A stretch of DNA of 64,000 nt from the NCBI RefSeq assembly GCF_003144115.1, contig NW_020312012.1, positions 233,442-297,441 of the forward strand, written 5' to 3'. The notes beneath the pieces are model-generated. The model ran no database searches. It saw only the letters and a list, made by a program, of their open reading frames with translations, and had not been told where the DNA came from. This document shows, piece after piece, positions 21,771 through 31,732 of this stretch; positions within the stretch are counted from its first letter, which is position 1, and each line of letters opens with the position of its first letter. A program made the position numbers and the translations under genes. The DNA is from Tilletiopsis washingtonensis (taxonomy: Eukaryota > Basidiomycota > Exobasidiomycetes > Entylomatales).

Positions 21771-22240
21771 CGTGGGCGAAGCGAAGGGCGCTTGATGGCG
21801 GGGCGCAGATCACCGCTGCATCGAGCACGTGCAGACGCCTGCAGACCAGCTGGCGAAGCGCGAGCGAGTGGATGAGCAGGGACGGCGCTGAGCGCACGTC
21901 AAGGCCTGAGCTTGAGCTTGTGTCTCGAGCGCTTGAGGGATGACGGGTGTGGGAAGCAAGCGCGAAGGCGCGCCGGCCTTGCTTTTGCTTGGCGTGGCTC
22001 TCGTGCATGCGCAGCAGCGAGGCGCAGCGGGCCGAGCGCGGCGCCGGGCCTTCAGGGTGCGGTGCGGGGTGCTTGGCGTCCCGCTGCCTCGGCCTCTCCA
22101 CCACGACCTCCTCCCGCACCTGCATCTCTGCCTCCTCCAAGATCCGGCTCGACTAGCTGGACCCATGCGCAGCGTGCACCGTCTTGCCTAGCCACCGCGG
22201 CGACCCCGCGCCCTCCGCGCCCCCCACACCTCCACCCGCC
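21771..22240. other. Divergent promoter region
   Basis: 470 nt separate the starts of the polyserine gene (-) and the ceramidase gene (+). Both ends have pyrimidine-rich leaders; the ceramidase side has cccccacacctccacccgcc directly before the ATG. No gene is seen. Confidence 0.5.
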
Positions 22241-25200
22241 ATGATTGTGCCCGGCTACACGCCGCTGCCCACATCCGAGCCCGGCCTCTACGCCGACAAG
22301 CCCGAGGCCGCCGAGCTCGGCGACGAGAAGCCGCAGCAGAGCACCGCCTGCGACGGCGATGCCGCAGATGCGCGCGAGGAGCGCCGCTTCCGCCTGGCGC
22401 TGCGCTCGCTCAAGGCGCTCGTGGCGTCGCTCCTCGTGCTGCTCGGCTTTGCGCTGGCGTGCTGCGCCCTCGACCCCGACGCCGCCCGCGCATGGATGCC
22501 GGCGCCGCTCGGCATGCTGATGGCTGGCGCCATGAGCCCGCCGTGTGCCGAAGCCAGCGCAGCGAGCACGGGCAGCATTGCGTTTGGCCTGGGCATTGCC
22601 GACATCACCGGTGAGTCGCTGTGTCCGCCTCTGCTGCGACTGCTCTGTGAGCTCATCGCTCGCACACAGGCCCTATCGTCGAGACGAACATGATGGGCTA
22701 TGCTGCGCTGCCGCAAACGAACACCGGCCTGGCATACCGCTCTCGCTCGCGCGCATTTATCGTCGGTGCGCCCTCCTCGCCCTTCTCACTCAAGTCGCGG
22801 CTTCCGCGGGCTCTGCGGCGCCGCACAGTGCACCCAAAGGGCGGAGACAAGGACCCAAACGACGGACAGCAGGACCGCTGGGTCTTCGTCAACTCGGACC
22901 TGTGCATGGGCGACACTGCGATCCGCCGCGCAGTCGTGGAGCGCCTGCGCGAGGAGCTGCCCGACGTGTACGGCGAGCGCAACTTTGGCTGGAGCGGCAC
23001 GCACAGGTGAGTCGTGTCCGGCTGCCCGACGATCATGCGAATGCTGACCTCGCGCAGCCACTCTGGACCCGGCGGCTTCATCAATGCACTCGTCGTGCAG
23101 ACGTCGTCAAAGGGCATCGTCCAGCAGAACTTCGACGCCATCGTCGAGGGCACGGTGCTCTCCATCCTCCGCGCGCACAGCGACTTCGAGAGCCGCGCAG
23201 CGCGCGTCACAGCTGGCGAGAAGGCTAGCCTGCACTTCGGCAACGCAACGGTGCGCGAGGCGCACATCAACCGCAGCAAGTACTCGTACCTGCAGAACCC
23301 AGAGGAAGAGCGCGAGCGCTACGACTCGGACCAGGACGACGAATTTGCCGCCGTGCGCTTCCAGGACGGCGACCAGAAGAAGGGCCTGCTGAGCTGGTAT
23401 GCCGTGCACGGAGTGAGTGGCCTCTCGCACTGCCTTGTGTGCATCAGCTGACATCGCCGCAGACGAGCCTGTACGAGAACAACACACTCACGAGCGGCGA
23501 CAACAAGGGCCTGGCGGCTATCATGGTCGAGCAGGCCGTCGAGCCCGAGTCGCTGCCCGGCAAGACCTGTGAGACTTGCCATCCCGCGGCTGATGCTTTC
23601 CGGACTGACGCAGCCCCTTGCAGCCTTCATCGCAGGCATGGCTCAGGGGTCCGTCGGCGACACGACGCCCAACACCGGCGGAGCGTGGTGCGACTCGGGC
23701 GAGACGTGCGACTTTCAGCACAGCACATGCGCCAATCCGAAGGGCAAGGAGCGTGTGCAGACGTGCCACGGCCGCGGCCCGACGTGGGGCAAAGACGAGC
23801 TGCTGGCGCAGAGTCCCACGGGCGGCTGGGACTGGAGCGGCAACGAAGTGACGGCCAAGTACCAGGCCGACGCGGCACTGGACATCCTCGGCCGTGCGGA
23901 CGGCGACCTCATCCCCATCGAGGGCGAGGTGCGCAGCGTCAAGTGGAACGTGGCGATGGGCGCGGGCTTCCAGTTCGCGCTCGACAACGGCACGGTCGTC
24001 ACGACGTGCCCAGCCGCGCTCGGCTACGGCTTTGCTGGCGGCACCACCGACGGCCCGGGCGCCTTTGACTTCAGCCAGGGCACGAACGACACCGACTCGC
24101 ACAACCCGTTCTGGGACGTCGTGCGCACGGCCATCAAGGCGCCGTCGGCCCATCAGATCGACTGCCAGTCGCCGAAGCGTGTCCTGCTCTCGATCGGCGA
24201 GCAGCACTACCCCTACGACTGGGGGCCAGGCGGCCCCGACGGCATCGTCGAGACGCAGATCCTGCGCGCAGGCAACCTGTTCCTGCTCGTCGTGCCCGGC
24301 GAGTTCACGACGATGGCCGGCCGGCGCATCAAGGAGCGCGCGGCGAAGAAGATTGCCGAGCTCGGACTGCTGCCGAAGGGCCAGGCGCCAATCGTCGTGC
24401 TGAGCGGGCCTGCGAACACGTACTCGCACTGTGAGTGCCGCGTTGCTCCTGCTCATGCCGCAAGCTGACCCGTTGCAGACATCACCACCATCGAGGAGTA
24501 CTCGGCACAGCGGTACGAGGGCGGAAGCACCGTCTTTGGCCCGCACACGCTCGACGTACGTCGCCGCCGGCTCGTACCTGCTGCCTTGTCCTGACGTTCC
24601 GCTCCCGCAGGCGTACATTTACATCTACACGAACATCCTGCTGCCTGCCCTGCGCACCGACGACGCAGCACAGCTCATCCCGCCGGGCCGCCTTGCGCCC
24701 TCGAACGTCGACAAGGCCTTCCATCTCGGCGAGACGAAGGTGGTGTACGACAGCGTGAGTGGAGCGAGAAGGTGTGCCACATCGGCTCTGACGTCTTCCC
24801 TTCAGCCCGGCGGACTGCGCAAGAACTTCGGCGACGTCATCACCCAGCCCGAGCCTCGCTACTCGCTCTCGGAGTCGCCCGCCGGCGCCAACGTAACGGT
24901 TGCGTTCATCGGCGCGAACCCGCGCAACGACCTGCGCCTCGAGGGCACGTATCTCGAGGTGCAGGTGCGCGAGGACGACGGCAGCTGGCGCGTCGTGCGC
25001 ACCGACGGCCATGCCAGCACGCTGCTGCGCTGGACGCTGACGAGCAAGACGGTCGGCTCGAGCCAGACCGACATTGCCTGGCTCATCGAGCCGGACACGC
25101 CGCCGGGCACGTACCGCATCGTGTACCGCGGCAACCACAAGCAGCCCGTCACTGGACGCATCTATGGTGAGCGTCTAAGCGAGGCGATCCTTGACCACCG

Positions 25201-25258
25201 CTGACATGCGCCTGCAGAGTTTGAGGGCACCTCGAACGAGTTCGAAGTGGCCGCGTGA
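22241..25258 (+). CDS. Neutral ceramidase, type II membrane form
   Basis: Nine exons, join(22241..22610,22670..23006,23058..23412,23463..23568,23624..24430,24479..24555,24611..24754,24806..25166,25218..25258), encode 865 residues. Neutral ceramidases hydrolyse ceramide to sphingosine and fatty acid. The N-terminus is cytosolic in type, then one hydrophobic segment (LVASLLVLLGFALACC, residues ~60-75) could serve as signal anchor, placing the catalytic part in the lumen or outside. Family motifs: ADITGPIVETNMMGYA; zinc-site THSHSGPGG (H235, H237); WYAVHGTS (H353); VPGEFTTMAGRRI; YITTIEEYSAQRYEGGS. The amidase hexapeptide, normally GDVSPN with the nucleophilic Ser, reads GDTTPN here, so Thr404 sits at the serine position. 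The C-terminal beta domain is intact. The ATG at 22241 is the first in frame; the upstream in-frame TTG at 22184 is not a plausible start. Family certain; activity uncertain because of Thr404. Confidence 0.95.
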
Positions 25259-25459
25259 TCACGCAAGCCCGTAGACCGCTCTCGCACACCCCTTCCCGAC
25301 CCGCATCTTCTGCTGTACCATATCGCTTCTCTGGGCATACAATCATCTCACGCTCTGGATGTGCATCTCTCACATTGCCAAGCGACAGCGTCCCTGGCGC
25401 GGTCTCGCACTGCAGGCGAGCCTGTGCGCTGGGACGGCCTGCACTTTTGTTGCGCTGGC

Positions 25460-26787
25460 TCAGAAGATGAAGGGGAACACTGAGAGGCACGGTCAGCTGG
25501 CGCAAGGAGAGCATCAGGAGCGGAGACAGGCGACTCACTGGCCTTGCGGCCGCGCGGGTAGTCCTTGAACTCCTTGCGGTACTTCTGCAGCGAGGAAGAG
25601 AAGGCATCAGCTGTGGCCAGACGCAGTTCAAGTCCCGCGACGCACCTTGTGCTTGCCCAGTGCCCAGATGGCTGAGGAGACCGGCGTCAGCACACAGCGA
25701 CGTCCGTCAGTCAACCGACACGCACCCATCTGGCCCGTAGAGACAGCAGCAAACAGCGCCGATGCGGGGCTGAGCGTGAGCGCCGTGTATGCGGTCCACG
25801 CGAGGAACTCGTAGAAGTAATTGGCACACGAGACGAAGTCGAAGAGGCCGCCGCGCGGGATGTTGCGCTCGCGCGTGCCCGGCGGCCGCAGGTTGCGCAG
25901 CTTGATGTGGGCCCAGGCGTTGCCGGCCTCAGCGAGCGCCCAGACGGCCGTGCAGCCGATCAGGAAGGCGTCCGAGTCCTGCACCGTGCCCTTGAGTGCG
26001 GAGGCCGAGAGAGACGGGATGTTGATGGCGCCGGAAAGCAGAACGCCAGACAGGATCCTGGGAGGACACATCAGCAGCAGTCTCGGCGGCGTAACGTCAA
26101 GGAGACGTACCAGTAGTGCGTCGAGTTCTTGAAGATGTTGAAGAGGGGCATCGTGCCGTTCGAGAAGCGGTGGACGAAGACAGTCTCGACCTCGCGCTTG
26201 AGGTAGTGCAGCACGACGAGTGCGAGTGCGAGCCTGATGCAGGCATCAGCCGTGGCAAGATCGAGGTCCAAGCCGCGCCGGACTCACTTCTGCATGCGCG
26301 AGTGCTCAAACTGGCCCCAGATGCGCGGTGCGAGCCAGAACATCAGGGGGTTGATCACGAGCGGGCCAGCGTACTGATGTGCACCATGTGAGCAGCAGTG
26401 GAAGCGCTTCAGATCGTTCGACACTCACCTCGGTGAGGAAGACGGTGCGCCAGGCAACCTGCGGTCCGAGGTCCTGGAGCGCCGGACCCGTCAGCACACC
26501 GCGCGCCGCAGCAGATGCGCGCGGCCACGCACCTTGACGTAGAGCGTGTCGCCGTCCTTGACGCCCTGCTGCTGCAGCGCCTTGTCGTCGTCGAGTAGCG
26601 GCTTCTTGTCGTCGCTGGTGATGCGCTGGCGCTCGGGCGTGAGGCCGACGTGGCGCTTGTGGATGGCGCGCTTGAGCTCGGCGAGCGACGCGCTGCCCGA
26701 GGCCAGCTCGATGACCATGGGATAGGCGGACGAGGTGGCCTTGTTCTTGCGCGCCACGCGCGAGGCGACGGTGACGGTGAATGGCAT
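25460..26787 (-). CDS. TSC13: Very-long-chain enoyl-CoA reductase (Tsc13-like) with N-terminal ubiquitin-like domain
   Basis: Eight exons, complement(join(25460..25479,25539..25584,25646..25671,25726..26057,26111..26233,26288..26373,26429..26473,26533..26787)), give 310 residues, the same length as the yeast protein. Tsc13 catalyses the last step of very-long-chain fatty acid elongation at the ER, reducing trans-2-enoyl-CoA with NADPH, and feeds sphingolipid synthesis. Residues 1-85 form the ubiquitin-like domain usual in this family (ELKRAIHKRHVGLTPERQRI, DGDTLYVK). Then come KDLGPQVAWRTVFLTEYAGP, the HRFSNGTMPLFNIFKNS signature and the steroid-reductase-type C-terminus with PRGGLFDFVSCANYFYEF. 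The last 20-nt exon completes AMFPFIF. Several exons are only 20-46 nt. It converges with the ceramidase gene (200 nt between stops), a pairing of two sphingolipid-related enzymes that may be chance. Confidence 0.94.
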
Positions 26788-29200
26788 GGCTGCGGCGTGG
26801 TTGTGGTTGCGAGGCAGGGTGCCATGCGGGAAGAGGCGGCTTCCTGAGCAGCCCGGCTGGCCCGGCTCCACTTCGTCCGTGCGCGTGCACGTGACGCGCG
26901 CAAGCCCCAGCCCCGCGGAGTAGCGCCCTCAGCCGCGCCTTCGCGCTTCCCTCCTCTCCACCACCCTCGACTCGCCCCAACAAATCATCAGCTGCTCCCT
27001 CTGCTCGGCGTGTGCCGTGACGGCCTTGCACTGCGTGAGAGCCGGGTGCCTATTTCCGGCCACTCTGCGAGGCGGAAGGCGACGCGGCACGCCCTCGCCG
27101 CGGCCCTCGGCTGTGCACATCACGCACTGTGCGCTTGCGTCAAGGGGGCCGACCGCCGTCCAGACTCAAAGCAGACGCATCGAGAGCCCTTGCTGCTGCG
27201 AGGTTGTCGAAGGCATCGCGTCTCATACCAACAAGAGACGAAGAGCATCTGCTGCAGCTGCTGGCGGGGCCGTCGTGGACGCCTCGCGCATACACTTGCT
27301 GCTCCAGAGGCTGCTCAGTGCAAGCATGACGGCTGGAAGCTGGACGGTCGTGTGATGAGACGAGCGTGTAGTCTGGCGCAGCGTCTCGGCAGATGCGCTC
27401 TGCAGCTGTTGTCTTGGTGCTGTGGGCTCGTTCGCTAGCGCGGTGCTTGGGCCTCCTCTCCTTTCGCGAGACGAGTGGCCGCGCTCGCCTCTCTGTTCTG
27501 CTGCCTGCTTCTCGAACGACGCGCGAGGACCATGAGAGTGAGTGGCCTCCTCGCCCTGTCAACAAAGAGCGAGGCTGACATCTTGCTGTGAGGACCGCAG
27601 CCCTGCGACAGCAGACTCTCTTGCGCGAGGCACGGCACGGCTGCACACAGCGTTCGGTCCCATGTTCAGCGCACCGCGGGACAGCGCAGGCCAGCAGGCG
27701 CCTCGCTTCGGGCGTTGATCCAGAGTGCGCATGCTCGGGCCTCTTCGCAGGATCCGTCCCGTCGAGCCTCGAAGGCACCTCAGCCAGAGCGAAGAGCTGC
27801 TGGCACAAGGGCTGCAGATGCTCGCGGACTGCGAGAGCGGGCGCCGGATCTTTCTTCAACCGCTCCAGGAGTCTGGACTCATCGCCATGCTGCATGCGCG
27901 TGGAGGGCTTGCAGGGATGTGAGTGGTCTCAGGGGCAGAGAGGAATCGCTAGGCGGGAATCAGAAAGCCTTCGCCGAGGATGGCGATGCACGCGACGGAC
28001 TCCTCAAGCGAGCTGTCAGGCCCCTCAGGAACTCAATTCATCGAGCGGGAGCGCAGACGTCGTGTACCCCACGCCCGGAGCGACATGATAAGCGAAGGCT
28101 TCCATGCTCGCTGAAGGGGCCCGGGAAGTGCCTTGCGACATGAGAGCACAGATCTCGCGTCCCTCACTCTGGCACCGCCTCGTCTGTGCCTCTGGGCGCA
28201 CTCGACCGCTCTCCCGCCGTCCTTCATCTCGTCTTTTGCCGCACGGGGCTCCTTGCGATCGCGGAGTCTAGATCTCAGCGACAGCGTCTGCACCTCGACG
28301 CTCGCTCTGCTGCTGCAAGGATCGCGACTCTCCCTGCGAAGGAAGAGGAGATGACGTGCATGTGGACGCGGCCAGCGCTCAGGCAGAGTGCCTCAGCTCA
28401 AACGAGTGAAGCCGCAGCACCACGCTGCGTGCCGCGGCTGCTGCTGCTGGCCGGCGCTGCAGAGGGGCCTGCGCCCAGAACGTCTCGCCGAGAGCCCATC
28501 GCCGGAGAGGCAGGCCACCGGCACGCGTGGCTCGCTCATCAGCGCGGCTCCGCGCGGCTCCTCATCAAGTGCTATCAGCGCAGCGAGCAGGGTACAGTGC
28601 ACGGCAGCCGCGCTGCACGATCAGCAGCACTAAGGCAGGCCGGCAGCGTCTGAGCCATCTCGGATCGCCCTGCCGAGGGGGCTCTCCTCGCCGGCGATGA
28701 GCTGCACGGCCAGCGCCATCGAGCGCAGGCGGCCTGCCTCTTCCGTCTCTTCCTGGTGGCCGAGCACCGACGAGCCGCCGCAGAGAGGCAATCGCCCAGC
28801 AGAGGAAGATGGTGTTTGGAGTTGCGCAAACCCGAGCCTGCCCGAGGCGAGCACATCGATCGCATGGCAGGCCCCACCTGCTCCGTCCCTTCAGACTGCA
28901 CGCTGGTCCTCAAAGACGATCCCCTTCCCACCTCCTCTCCATTGCCACCCTCCTCCCTGCCTCTCCCTCGTCACACTCCAGCGCAACTCGCCGGCTTTGC
29001 CTCCATCTGCGAGCGCTCGGCGCATTTCTCTCGTCTCTGAAAAGGCCCGTAAAAGGAGAGCGAGCGTGCGCACCGCAGCACTCAACGCCACACTCCCGCC
29101 GCCGCCGCTCCGCTCCGCCGCCGTCGGCCTCGTTCCTCCCGCTCGTCGGCTCCTCGTTGCTTCTCTCTCTCCGCCGAGTCGAGCACTGCTCTGGGCCGCC
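26788..29200. other. 2.4 kb divergent gene-free region
   Basis: It lies between the starts of TSC13 (-) and a Zn2Cys6 factor (+). A long upstream regulatory region is common for regulators. The last ~330 nt before 29201 are strongly pyrimidine-rich, with many tctctc and cctccc words, as expected of a leader and core promoter. Open frames at 27.1-27.9 kb lack family motifs. A frame in phase with the factor stays open back to 28697 (see Part 2). Confidence 0.45.
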
Positions 29201-31462
29201 ATGGAGAACAACACCCTCTGCGCCGCTGGCAGCGCCATCGCCGACACGGCCGTCTCTGCCTGCTCGTCGACGGAGGGCGCCGCGGGCGTGGCCGCCGTGG
29301 CGACCGCAGCGACGACGCTTGCCGTCGCTGCAGCTGCTGTCACGGCGCTGGCGTCGGACAACGACGCGAGGCACGACAAGGCGCAGGAGCCCCACGACGC
29401 CGACGACTCGGAGCAGCCGGCGCTGACATCGACCGGCCGTCCCGTGCGTGCCGCTCGCCTTGCGGCTGCGGCGGCCGCGGCTGCGTCGAAGCGGGCGGAG
29501 CTCGAGGCATCGAACCGCGCCAAGGGCGTGCGCCGCACGCCGGCACGCAAGACGGCCAAGCCCAAGGCTGCCGCAAAGAAGGGCACTGACGACGACGCGA
29601 CCAACGCCTCGGCATCCTCGGCCGGCGGTCCCTTCGCGCTCGTGCCCAGCCAGCCGAGCCGCAAGCTGCCGTCGCAGCAGCTGGGCGACGCCGATCGGCA
29701 CTACGGCTACATGCCCACCCACGATGCCCATGGCGTCTTCTACCCGGGCTCGGCGCAGCCGTTTTCCAGCGCCTACCGGCCCACCGCCGGTAGCAACGAC
29801 GACCTGCTCTCCGGCGGCTCTCTGCTCTCGTCGTTCAGCCAGCAGACGCACAATCCCGAGGCCATCGCGGCGCTGCGCAACCTCAAGGCCTCGACGCCGC
29901 CGCAGCGCAACTCGTCTGCGTCGTCGCTCTCGTCGCCGGCCACCTTCAACATGACCGACGCGCAGCTCCTCGGCTCGTCGATGGCGCTCGACGAGCACGG
30001 CGACCCCGACGCTCCCGAGGACGCGCAGCACCTCGAGCCGCTCGGCATCATGGGCGCCTACGGCACGCCGTACGGCCACCTCGGCCGCCTGCACGACGGC
30101 CGCATCGTGCAGCTCTACCCGCCCGTCGAGCGTGCGTCGCAGGCGTGCGAGCTTTGCCGTCGCCGCAAGGCCCGCTGCTCCGGCGGCCTGCAGTGCGAGC
30201 GCTGCAAGAAGGGCGGGCACACGTGCGTCTATGCGCAGATCGACCGTGCGCGTGGCGTCAAGGAGACCAAGCCTCACGACCAGCTGCTTGCCGACTCGAC
30301 GGGCGCCAAGCTCGCCGCCGACGCGCGAGTCTCGACGCCGCCGACGCAGGTCTCCGACGGCGCCACGCCCGACGCAGCGATGCACAAGAGTCCCAACAAG
30401 ACGATGTCATCGATCGCCGCGCGCGGCCGTGGCAAGAAGGCGGCGCTCGGCCTGCAGACGGCGTCGACGCGCACTGCCCGGCCGCCGCCGCGCTCGGCCG
30501 GCATTGATGCATCGTCGTTCCTCGAGGCACGCGATATCGCGCCAATGCCGCACACGGCGCACGGCGGATACTTCACCGGCCTGGAGGGCTTCGCTTCGTC
30601 GAGCAGCAGCGCCAAGGAGCACACGCAGACGCACACGCACGCGAACAGCTTCTCGTCCGTGGCCTCCAACGAGGCTCCCATGTACTCGCCGATGCAGCAG
30701 TCCTCGGGCGGCTTCGTGCACGACGCAGTTTTCGCCGCCGCCTCGCAGCAGCACTCGCAACGCCAGCACCAGGAGAGCTCGCTTCAGCAGGCGCACTACC
30801 AGCAGCAGCGCCAGCAACAGCCGATGGCCGCGCCTACGTCGACACGCCCTCTGCTGATGCAGCAGCGCCACAGCTGGCAGGCGCCATCGTCGACGAGCGG
30901 GCAGCAGCATGCCTACTACGCCACCAGCACCGGCTACGAGCGGCTGGACAGCAATGGCTATTACTTCCAGCAGCCGCACGCTCAGCAGCCGCACGCTCAG
31001 CAGACGCAACCGCAGCAGCACACGCAGCAACAGCAGCAGACACAGCTGCAGCAGCAGGTGCAGGAGCACGTTCCCCAGCAGACGCACACGGCGACCAACT
31101 ACCAGTACTCGACGTCGGCGCAAGTGCCGAGCCAGACGTCGACGAGCTCGAGCACCAGCAACCTGGCGCACATCTACTCTGCCCAGCCGCACCGCAGCTA
31201 CTCCTCGTCGTCGGTCGCGCAGCAGCCCTACCACCACGCTGCGCCTCAATACGGCCCTGAGTCGCTCTCCGCCGGCGCCACGATGTCCGCTCGCCCGATC
31301 CAGAGCTCCACCTCGCATGCCGGCCACCACGAGCAGAGCCACGGCTCGCACGGCCACGGCTCGACGGCGCCCGACGGCGGTCCCGCGACGTTTGAGCAGC
31401 TCGAGACCACGACGTCGAGCGCGCGTGGCTACCGCGACTTCGTGCTCGCTTCTTCGCCCTGA
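29201..31462 (+). CDS. Zn2Cys6 (Gal4-type) transcription factor with glutamine-rich C-terminus
   Basis: A single exon of 753 residues. The ATG at 29201 (gccgccATGgag) is the best start. Residues ~35-60 and 80-125 are Ala- and Lys/Arg-rich (possible nuclear signal KTAKPKAAAKKG). The fungal binuclear zinc cluster is complete: C316-x2-C319-x6-C326-x5-C332-x2-C335-x6-C342 (CELCRRRKARC, then CERCKKGGHTC). It lies in the middle, not at the N-terminus as in many Gal4-type factors. The region after ~490 is Ser/Gln/His-rich with long CAG-coded runs, a likely activation or condensate-forming region. No fungal_trans (MHR) domain is visible. It should bind DNA in the nucleus; targets are unknown. Confidence 0.9.
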   Translation: MENNTLCAAGSAIADTAVSACSSTEGAAGVAAVATAATTLAVAAAAVTALASDNDARHDKAQEPHDADDSEQPALTSTGRPVRAARLAAAAAAAASKRAELEASNRAKGVRRTPARKTAKPKAAAKKGTDDDATNASASSAGGPFALVPSQPSRKLPSQQLGDADRHYGYMPTHDAHGVFYPGSAQPFSSAYRPTAGSNDDLLSGGSLLSSFSQQTHNPEAIAALRNLKASTPPQRNSSASSLSSPATFNMTDAQLLGSSMALDEHGDPDAPEDAQHLEPLGIMGAYGTPYGHLGRLHDGRIVQLYPPVERASQACELCRRRKARCSGGLQCERCKKGGHTCVYAQIDRARGVKETKPHDQLLADSTGAKLAADARVSTPPTQVSDGATPDAAMHKSPNKTMSSIAARGRGKKAALGLQTASTRTARPPPRSAGIDASSFLEARDIAPMPHTAHGGYFTGLEGFASSSSSAKEHTQTHTHANSFSSVASNEAPMYSPMQQSSGGFVHDAVFAAASQQHSQRQHQESSLQQAHYQQQRQQQPMAAPTSTRPLLMQQRHSWQAPSSTSGQQHAYYATSTGYERLDSNGYYFQQPHAQQPHAQQTQPQQHTQQQQQTQLQQQVQEHVPQQTHTATNYQYSTSAQVPSQTSTSSSTSNLAHIYSAQPHRSYSSSSVAQQPYHHAAPQYGPESLSAGATMSARPIQSSTSHAGHHEQSHGSHGHGSTAPDGGPATFEQLETTTSSARGYRDFVLASSP

Positions 31463-31732
31463 GCTCGTCACCGTCTCGAGGCCCGTGCCTCCTCCCGTCA
31501 CCGTCGCGTTTCTGTGCCAGTGCTCCGTCTGCTCCACCTCCCTGCGCTCTCTCGCAACCTGTACACTTTGCTCCCTCTCGCGCGCTGTGCCTAGCGTCCC
31601 CCGCCTCATGTACCTGCTCCGTCTCACCCGCTCGTCTCCTACGCTATCGCGTCCGCCCCTCTAATGCAGCGCTTCGACTTGAGTGCATCGGCAGAGCATG
31701 GGCATTGGGCGCGTTTCCACGAGCGAGCAAGT
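31463..31732. other. Short convergent intergenic region
   Basis: 270 nt between the stops of the zinc-cluster factor (+) and aminopeptidase P (-). The left part is CT-rich, in keeping with a 3' UTR. Nothing else is seen. Confidence 0.5.

Noticed and set aside
27140-27895. 251-codon minus-strand frame between TSC13 and the zinc-cluster factor
   Set aside because: The first part looks mildly protein-like, but the rest is Arg/Cys-rich, no intron signals extend it and no family is recognisable.
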